From: Microcaldota archaeon
GTDB lineage: Archaea; Micrarchaeota; Micrarchaeia; Burarchaeales; JAKAKT01
Length of the DNA stretch: 17,992 nt
NCBI GenBank assembly: GCA_026396425.1
Contig: JAPLWU010000051.1
Span: 1 to 17,992 of the forward strand
Reading direction: 5' to 3'
Shown: positions 13,637-17,992 of the stretch, one piece after another
How the letters are laid out: each line of letters begins with the position of its first letter
Numbering within the stretch: position 1 is the stretch's first letter
Position numbers and translations under genes: made by a program
Notes under the pieces: model-generated
Told to the model about the DNA's origin: nothing
The model's input: only the letters and a program-made list of their open reading frames with translations
Database searches by the model: none

Positions 13637-13995
13637 CTCCTCTTCGACTTGACAATCTTGACTTTCGGAGGCGTGAGGAGAATCTTGTTCTCGTCGATTC
13701 TCGCGATGTCGCCGTTGGTCTTTGTCACATATTCTTTCAGGCTTGCAACCACTGCCTTGAGCTTCGGGTTCCTCGCCATCGGGGAGATGTTGAGAAGTAT
13801 GATGTTCTTCTTCTTGAGCTCCTCCTCGATTACTCTCACATCCTCCTCGCTCTCGAGCGCAACTGGCTTCACGTAGAAGTCAGCCGGGGGGTGCATCACG
13901 TCGACGTTCTCGAGCTCAATTGTGTCCATGTATTCCTCGATATCCATGTCCTTGCCAAGGCCAAGCGCCTTCGAAACTCCTTCAAGTATACCCAT
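13633..13995 (-). CDS. sepF: SepF-like cell division protein
   Basis: The 120-aa protein fits archaeal SepF, which anchors FtsZ to the membrane. The N-terminus (MGILEGVSKALGLG) forms a short amphipathic helix that can serve as membrane anchor. An acidic linker follows (DIEEYMDTIELENVD). The SepF core lies at 40-110 (FYVKPVALESEEDVRVIEEE, NIILLNISPMARNPKLKAVV, DIARIDENKILLTPP). It has the normal archaeal length. ATG 13995 has a good SD (ggggtgag about five bases upstream). It diverges from the orc1/cdc6 gene over a short AT-rich gap, so division and replication genes share an intergenic region. It overlaps the SpoU gene tail-to-tail by four bases. Confidence 0.9.
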   Translation of the reverse strand: MGILEGVSKALGLGKDMDIEEYMDTIELENVDVMHPPADFYVKPVALESEEDVRVIEEELKKKNIILLNISPMARNPKLKAVVASLKEYVTKTNGDIARIDENKILLTPPKVKIVKSKRS

Positions 13996-14052
13996 CGTCT
14001 CACCCCTAAATCTGGTCGCTTATCATAACTATGGAAGTCTTATTAAATCTTG

Positions 14053-14063
14053 TCTTATAAACC
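14053..14063 (+). promoter_or_regulatory. TATA-like box for orc1/cdc6
   Basis: cttataaacc is centred about 25 bp upstream of TTG 14083, matching the archaeal TATA-to-start distance. The AT-rich stretch around 14040-14060 could also serve the divergent sepF gene, whose ATG lies at 13995. Confidence 0.5.
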
Positions 14064-14082
14064 TTTCTATTACGGTGGTTTT

Positions 14083-15267
14083 TTGCCCGAGTCCTTCAGT
14101 GACATACTATCACGGGGAAGTGTATTCATCGACCGCAACGTCATGTCACCACACTACATTCCCGAGAACCTGCCGCACAGGGAGAAGGAGATTAACAAGA
14201 TAATGCGGGCGGTTTTGCCTGCGCTCAAGAACCAGAGGCCGCAAAATCTTTTCATCTATGGAAAAACCGGCACTGGAAAGACGAGCTCCGTGAAATACGT
14301 CATGGCGAAGTTCGCGGAGATGAAGTCAAACTCGGCAATTTCGCACGTCAACTGCAGGATATACAACTCGAGGTACAGGATTCTGAACAAAATGGTCGCG
14401 GAGCACGCTCCGAAATTCGCAAAGCCGGGCTTCGGCATCTCTTTTTTGTACGAGAAGATACTCGACTGGGTCGAGGGGGACGGCAAGAACTTCATAGTTA
14501 TCCTCGACGAGATTGACATGGTGCGGGACCTCGACGATTTGGTTTACACGCTCACCCGCGCCAACGACGATTTGACCAAGGGAGGCATTTCCATAATCGG
14601 AATCTCGAACAGGCTCTCCTTCAAGGATAGGCTCGACCCGAGGAGCAGGAGCTCCCTGCTGGAAACGGAGATTGTTTTCCCGCCCTACAATTCGAAGCAG
14701 CTCCAGTCTATTTTGGAGGGAAGGGTGAAGGTGGGATTCGCCGACGGAGTTGTGAGGGAGTCCGCAATAAACCTCGCGGCCGCAATCGCATCGCAGGAAA
14801 CAGGCGACGCGAGGTATGCGCTCCAGCTCCTTCTCAAGGCGGGCGAGATTGTCGACGAGGCGGGCGGAAACGGCGTAGAGGACAAGGACGTGGAGCTCGC
14901 GAGGAAAAGCGTTGACGAGGATGTCGCGTATGACGCCATAAGCACGCTGCCCGAGCACCAGCGGGTGGTTCTTTATGCGGTCGCCTCGATGACGATTTCC
15001 GGCTCGAGATACCAGAAACTTTCCGACAATGGCGAGGGCTATTTGCTTTCGGGAGAAGTTTACGAGGGCTATTTGTCTTATTCGAGAAAACTCGGCAAAA
15101 AGCCGAGGAGCGCCCGCTGGTTCCGCCAGTACCTGAGCGATTTGGAGATGCTCGGACTTATCACGATGGTGGAATCGGGCAAGGGCCAGAGGGGGCATAC
15201 GAGGCTGATAAGAATCGCGTATTCGCCTGAGAAAGTGAAGGACATAATCGAAAAAAGCATTGCGTAA
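14083..15267 (+). CDS. cdc6: Orc1/Cdc6 replication initiator
   Basis: An AAA+ initiator that binds replication origins and loads MCM. From TTG 14083 it is 394 aa. The N-terminal block YIPENLPHREKEI leads into Walker A GKTGTGKT (60-67) and Walker B VILDEIDMV (140-148). Sensor 1 is at GISNRL (174-179) and sensor 2 at TGDARYALQLL (240-250). The C-terminal winged helix (from about 290) includes LSGEVYEGYL and ARWFRQYLSDLEMLGLI. I chose TTG 14083 because a TATA-like box lies 25 bp upstream and the frame keeps the conserved stretch before PENLPHRE. The open frame reaches 14050, but that codon overlaps the TATA box. ATG 14143 would remove conserved residues. The HD-domain gene follows after 10 bp. 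Confidence 0.93.
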   Translation: MPESFSDILSRGSVFIDRNVMSPHYIPENLPHREKEINKIMRAVLPALKNQRPQNLFIYGKTGTGKTSSVKYVMAKFAEMKSNSAISHVNCRIYNSRYRILNKMVAEHAPKFAKPGFGISFLYEKILDWVEGDGKNFIVILDEIDMVRDLDDLVYTLTRANDDLTKGGISIIGISNRLSFKDRLDPRSRSSLLETEIVFPPYNSKQLQSILEGRVKVGFADGVVRESAINLAAAIASQETGDARYALQLLLKAGEIVDEAGGNGVEDKDVELARKSVDEDVAYDAISTLPEHQRVVLYAVASMTISGSRYQKLSDNGEGYLLSGEVYEGYLSYSRKLGKKPRSARWFRQYLSDLEMLGLITMVESGKGQRGHTRLIRIAYSPEKVKDIIEKSIA

Positions 15268-15277
15268 GGTGGATAAT

Positions 15278-15865
15278 TTGAAAAAAAGGAAAAGGCAACC
15301 GAATGCGGGCAAGCCCGCGATTTCCGACTTCCTTTTCGAACTCGGCTCAATCAAAAGGCTACCCCGTAGTGGTTGGCTTACCGTCGGAATTCAAAACCCG
15401 GAAACCGTTGCCGAGCACGTGTACAGGACAGCAGTAATAGGGATGCTGCTCGCCCGCGAGGAGGGCGCCTGCGAGTTCAAGGTCGTGCGGATGTGCCTGC
15501 TCCACGATTTGCACGAGGGGAGAACCGCGGATTTGCACACCGCCGCGAGGAGATACGCGAAAATTGACGTGAAAAAAACGACTGGGGAAATATTCTCGGA
15601 TAAAAAATTCGAGTTTGGGAGGGAATTTTTCGAATTGTGCGGGGAGTTCGAGAATGGAAAAACAACTGAGGCGATTGTTGCCCGCGATGCCGACAGGCTC
15701 GAATGCCTCGTGCAGGCGAAGGAGTATCTCGATTTGGGGAACAAATACGCGGCGGACTGGATAATGGGGGCGGGAAAACTGCTCAAAACGAAGACTGCCA
15801 AAGAATGGGCGAAGGGGATTGCGAAAAGGGATTCGAACGCGTGGCTGCTTAAGATAAGGGAATGA
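15278..15865 (+). CDS. HD-domain phosphohydrolase (YfbR/HDDC2-like)
   Basis: The 195-aa HD-domain protein resembles the YfbR/HDDC2 5'-deoxynucleotidase group, which dephosphorylates deoxynucleoside monophosphates. Metal ligands are in place: H47 (TVAEHVYRTAVIG), H76 and D77 (CLLHDLHEG), and D137 (VARDADRLECLVQAKEYLD). The conserved arginine in IKRLPRSGW (about 27-30) is also typical. TTG 15278 follows AAGGTGGAT, an SD-like site; GTG 15269 or TTG 15260 are alternatives overlapping the cdc6 stop. The 10-bp gap to cdc6 suggests one transcript, so nucleotide handling and replication initiation may be co-expressed. The substrate is inferred from family resemblance only. Confidence 0.85.
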   Translation: MKKRKRQPNAGKPAISDFLFELGSIKRLPRSGWLTVGIQNPETVAEHVYRTAVIGMLLAREEGACEFKVVRMCLLHDLHEGRTADLHTAARRYAKIDVKKTTGEIFSDKKFEFGREFFELCGEFENGKTTEAIVARDADRLECLVQAKEYLDLGNKYAADWIMGAGKLLKTKTAKEWAKGIAKRDSNAWLLKIRE

Positions 15866-15914
15866 AAAAATTCAGGAGTTCTTCATAAAGTTGGGGAGCA
15901 AGGCAAGGGGGAAG

Positions 15915-16148
15915 CTAGAGTCTGGCTATTCGTTCCTTCTTCATGACTTTGCTCTCATTGAGAAGCCCGGCGCTCGCATTGAGGCCGCCAAGTATATCCA
16001 TGAACTCGTCAAGTCGCTTGGCGTCGTTTTCAAGCTTCGCCCTACGTTCATCCCTCTTCTTCACCAAGTCCTCGTTCCAGCGTTTCAGCCAACCGGACAT
16101 TAGGTCAAAGAAGAACTTTCCGGTCTTGCGCAACTCGTTTTTCATCAT
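15915..16148 (-). CDS. Small charged helical protein, 77 aa (unknown)
   Basis: The family is not recognised. The sequence is mostly helical and highly charged, with an aromatic/basic start (MMKNELRKTGKFFFDLMSGW) and a coiled-coil-like centre (VKKRDERRAKLENDAKRLDE). It has no transmembrane segment. The TATA-like gtatatat is centred about 27 bp upstream of ATG 16148, and the second codon is also ATG. A leaderless transcript is likely, supporting a real gene. It faces the HD-domain gene tail-to-tail and diverges from the AT-rich cassette. It sits at the last GC-rich stretch before the compositional change, so it may mark the element boundary. Confidence 0.65.
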   Translation of the reverse strand: MMKNELRKTGKFFFDLMSGWLKRWNEDLVKKRDERRAKLENDAKRLDEFMDILGGLNASAGLLNESKVMKKERIARL

Positions 16149-16170
16149 GCCCCAGGTTGCGCTCGGGTCG

Positions 16171-16178
16171 ATATATAC
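16171..16178 (-). promoter_or_regulatory. TATA-like box for the 77-aa gene
   Basis: On the minus strand GTATATAT is centred about 27 bp before ATG 16148, with no SD in between. Fits a leaderless archaeal promoter. Confidence 0.55.
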
Positions 16179-16191
16179 TTTGGTGTAGAAT

Positions 16192-16209
16192 TAGACACGT
16201 TTGTGTCTA
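16192..16209. promoter_or_regulatory. Inverted repeat, candidate operator
   Basis: tagacac-gttt-gtgtcta is a perfect 7-bp inverted repeat with a 4-bp spacer. It lies between the divergent promoters of the 77-aa gene and the winged-helix cassette, close to where base composition changes. It could bind a cassette-encoded winged-helix protein or be an end feature of an inserted element. No T-run follows to suggest a terminator. Confidence 0.45.
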
Positions 16210-16280
16210 TAAGAAAGAAATTTCAGAGAACGAAACGCGTATTATAATGAATATAAACTGAATAGCTTATCCCCTATCGA

Positions 16281-16293
16281 AAAATATATATAT
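16281..16293 (+). promoter_or_regulatory. TATA-like box for the winged-helix cassette
   Basis: aaaatatatatat precedes ATG 16324 by about 37 bp, leaving room for a short leader with SD ggtggg (16315-16320). The four following genes are packed tightly enough to share this promoter. Confidence 0.55.
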
Positions 16294-16323
16294 CTATCCA
16301 TCGCATATACCTATGGTGGGATT

Positions 16324-16695
16324 ATGGCTAAAGCGAATATAGAAACACAGGCCGGTACAAAGATAAGCGTAGAGGGAACTTCGGAGGAAGTCGCTGAGAT
16401 TGTTGCATATATGAAGAATAAGGAACTAGGCGGGAAAAACATCAGCGTTCAACCTTCTGATGAATCTACGAGAAAAGGAAAAAGATCGGATTCCTTGGGG
16501 GCTCAATTAATGCAATTAAAATTTGAAGGATTTTTTGACACACCTCGTAGAATAGTCGACGTTGAAAAGGAGTTAAAACGAAAAGCGTATCACTATCCAC
16601 TTCCAAGCATCTCCACGACTCTAATACGGCAGGTTAAGAAAGGAACACTTGGGAGAATCAAAGAACATAACAAATGGAGCTACGTAAAAAGGTGA
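16324..16695 (+). CDS. Small winged-helix protein, cassette paralogue 1
   Basis: This 123-aa protein has two parts. The N-terminus (ANIETQAGTKISVEGTSEEV then AEIVAYMKNKE) predicts a beta-hairpin plus helix. After a polar linker, residues about 60-123 form a winged-helix-like domain (LMQLKFEGFFDTPRRIVDVE, YHYPLPSISTTLIRQVKKGT, LGRIKEHNKWSYVKR). About 29 of 62 residues of that domain are identical by eye to paralogue 2. The biochemical role is unknown; DNA binding or partner binding are options. ATG 16324 has SD ggtggg. AT-rich codons (AAA, GAA, ATA) contrast with the GC-rich genes to the left, suggesting transfer. Its stop codon lies inside the SD of paralogue 2. Confidence 0.75.
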   Translation: MAKANIETQAGTKISVEGTSEEVAEIVAYMKNKELGGKNISVQPSDESTRKGKRSDSLGAQLMQLKFEGFFDTPRRIVDVEKELKRKAYHYPLPSISTTLIRQVKKGTLGRIKEHNKWSYVKR

Positions 16696-16700
16696 TTTCG

Positions 16701-17069
16701 ATGGCGATAGGATTTTTAATAAAGGGGAGTAGTCGAGACATAATAATCATAGGAGAAACACTTGAACAGGCCGAATTAGAGATGAAAAGGAACAGGAAGG
16801 CACTCGATAAGTATCTACGTAACAAAGAAACATCAACGGTAGAAAAGAAACAGCAAGGAAAAGCCTCGATAACGAAGCAGATTATGGAACTCAAAGAAGA
16901 GAAATTTTTTGATTCGCCAAAACGTTCCGAAGAAATCAGACAAAAACTTGCGTCAAACGGCTACCACTATCCATCACAAAGTCTAACTTGGTCCTTACAG
17001 GAATTAGTTAGGAAACGGAAATTAGGGAGAATCAAGGAAGGTAAGGGGTGGAGATATGTTAAAAGATGA
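16701..17069 (+). CDS. Small winged-helix protein, cassette paralogue 2
   Basis: This 122-aa protein has the same layout as its neighbour. A beta-hairpin-helix N-terminus (FLIKGSSRDIIIIGETLEQA) leads into a charged helix (ELEMKRNRKALDKYLRNKE). The winged-helix-like domain lies at about 62-122 (IMELKEEKFFDSPKRSEEIR, YHYPSQSLTWSLQELVRKRK, LGRIKEGKGWRYVKR). ATG 16701 is chosen over in-frame ATG 16674 because GGTGAT lies four bases upstream (16691-16696) and the earlier ATG is inside paralogue 1. Its end overlaps paralogue 3 by 14 bases. Function is unknown. Confidence 0.72.
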   Translation: MAIGFLIKGSSRDIIIIGETLEQAELEMKRNRKALDKYLRNKETSTVEKKQQGKASITKQIMELKEEKFFDSPKRSEEIRQKLASNGYHYPSQSLTWSLQELVRKRKLGRIKEGKGWRYVKR

Positions 17070-17418
17070 GCTCACGGAAGAACGCATAAAAAGAATTGAG
17101 GAAATAGTAGCCAAACATGAGAAGAGAATACTTCTGCTTGAGGGAAAGAGCACAACACATACTTCACCAAAAGAAAAAACGTGGTATAAGCCGGGTAGTA
17201 CTATCGAAAAAATTGTTAATCTTAGAATCGAGGGATTTTTCAATTCAGAGCATACTATCGCAGAGATAATAAACGAGTTTAAAACTAGAGATTATCATCT
17301 GAAGGCGTCTGACCTTACTCTACCTTTAAGGAGAATTGTTAGAAAAGGACTTCTCAAAAAAACTAAAAAAAGAGCCGATGGAACAACTTCCGGCAAATGG
17401 CTCTATGTCAAGGTTTGA
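17056..17418 (+). CDS. Small winged-helix protein, cassette paralogue 3
   Basis: The 120-aa protein keeps the C-terminal winged-helix-like domain (IVNLRIEGFFNSEHTIAEII, YHLKASDLTLPLRRIVRKGL, GKWLYVKV). The beta-hairpin N-terminus is replaced by a helical, coiled-coil-like stretch (LTEERIKRIEEIVAKHEKRI). The wing is longer (KKTKKRADGTTSGKW). Overlap with paralogue 2 and SD ggtgga before ATG 17056 indicate an operon. The different N-terminus suggests the three proteins play different parts, for instance different partners on a common recognition domain. Confidence 0.72.
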   Translation: MLKDELTEERIKRIEEIVAKHEKRILLLEGKSTTHTSPKEKTWYKPGSTIEKIVNLRIEGFFNSEHTIAEIINEFKTRDYHLKASDLTLPLRRIVRKGLLKKTKKRADGTTSGKWLYVKV

Positions 17419-17420
17419 AC

Positions 17421-17992
17421 ATGGGACGAAACAAGAAACAGATTTTTGATACCATTAAGGATATTTTAAATAATAAAGATGGTTTTGCGTATAGGGTCTG
17501 TAAGATTTTACAAGATGGAGAATTCGATAGGCCTCTTTCTTCTCAAGAATTGACGAGGTTATTGAATGACGGACCGGGAAGAAAGATCAAGGCAACAAAT
17601 CTTACTGCTCTCATGGAGCCACTTCTAAAACGAGAAATAATCAAGACGAAAATGATTGGCGGAACTAGGGGAAGGAGAAGATTATGGTTTCCCGGATGGC
17701 TTGATAAATCTCAAGTAAGCACTATCGAAGTAAGTCTTGATCAAGTTCACTTTTTTAGTGGTATTAACTCGTGGTCTGATCCGAATAAAAATTTTCCAAA
17801 AATCATAAAATCGTTAAAAGGAGACCTAATGATTGTTGATCCATACTACGGAAATGGTACGTTTTTTGTCCTTGAAAAATTTGGGAAGGATAGAAGGATT
17901 CGATTTATTACTTCACAACTCGGGAGAGAAGAACAGCAAAAGAGGGATATATTCGATAACAATTTTCAGAGGTTTAAAAAAGAATTTAAAAA
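17421..17992 (+). CDS. Winged-helix protein with C-terminal PLD-like domain (cut by window end)
   Basis: ATG 17421 opens a frame that runs off the window with at least 190 residues. Residues about 20-95 look like a winged helix (ILQDGEFDRPLSSQELTRLL, KATNLTALMEPLLKREIIKT, GRRRLWFPGW), similar in pattern to the three upstream proteins. From about 104 an alpha/beta domain starts (IEVSLDQVHFFSGINSW, GDLMIVDPYYGNGTFFVLEK, IRFITSQLGREEQQKRD), resembling the first half of PLD-superfamily (nuclease/phospholipase D-like) domains found in accessory regions. No HKD motif is visible within the window, so catalytic activity cannot be judged. It starts two bases after paralogue 3 stops and is probably co-transcribed. 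Confidence 0.65.
   Translation, partial: MGRNKKQIFDTIKDILNNKDGFAYRVCKILQDGEFDRPLSSQELTRLLNDGPGRKIKATNLTALMEPLLKREIIKTKMIGGTRGRRRLWFPGWLDKSQVSTIEVSLDQVHFFSGINSWSDPNKNFPKIIKSLKGDLMIVDPYYGNGTFFVLEKFGKDRRIRFITSQLGREEQQKRDIFDNNFQRFKKEFK

Noticed and set aside
13996..14082. Replication origin next to orc1/cdc6
   Set aside because: The gap is only 87 bp and I see no repeated origin-recognition-box motif. AT richness alone is explained by the promoters.
14326..15354. Minus-strand frame opposite orc1/cdc6
   Set aside because: Antisense shadow of a clearly identified AAA+ gene.

Overview
The window is archaeal. It encodes Orc1/Cdc6, SepF, an NMD3-type protein, a DUF2070 membrane protein, an Mtq2/HemK-type methyltransferase, and the archaeal trio HMG-CoA synthase, thiolase and DUF35 protein. 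Several genes have a TATA-like box about 25 bp upstream of the start codon, as in leaderless archaeal transcripts. Others have Shine-Dalgarno (SD) sites of the GGAGGTGAT type. Most of the window is GC-rich. A DPANN-type lineage is possible, but the sequence does not fix the taxon.

Layout. 1-2627 (+): a large two-helix membrane protein whose N-terminal part lies in another frame (likely a one-base frameshift near 207-210). 2681-6206 (-): a GT4 glycosyltransferase, a DUF2070 membrane protein and a 75-aa basic-tailed protein. 6260-6904 (+): an NMD3-like zinc protein, divergent from the 75-aa gene over a shared AT-rich promoter. 6939-10946 (-): an XRE-type regulator, HMG-CoA synthase, acetoacetyl-CoA thiolase and DUF35 protein, i.e. 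the entry steps of the mevalonate route to archaeal lipids. 11059-13636 (+): a YdjM-like membrane hydrolase, a YrdC/Sua5 protein, an Mtq2-like methyltransferase and a TrmJ/SpoU methyltransferase. 13633-13995 (-): SepF. 14083-15865 (+): Orc1/Cdc6 and an HD-domain phosphohydrolase. 15915-16148 (-): a small charged protein. From about 16185 to the end the DNA is AT-rich and holds a four-gene cassette (+): three tandem small winged-helix paralogues and a winged-helix protein with a PLD-like domain cut by the window edge.

The most unusual feature is in the gene-to-gene spacers. Upstream of the DUF35, thiolase and SpoU genes lie diverged copies of that same gene's own SD/start-codon region. Upstream of SpoU, three mini-ORFs start MIRVV.., MIRVA.. 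and MIRGV.., against MIRVV.. for the real gene; two of the three end in TGATG overlaps with the next start. Upstream of thiolase, a decoy start reads MGRVAIVG against the true MRRVAIVG and is followed by further TGATG-linked mini-ORFs. The spacer between the regulator and HMG-CoA synthase instead holds five 21-22 bp repeats with dyad symmetry, a possible operator array. The AT-rich cassette at the right end is a second candidate for an undescribed, possibly mobile or defence-related, system.
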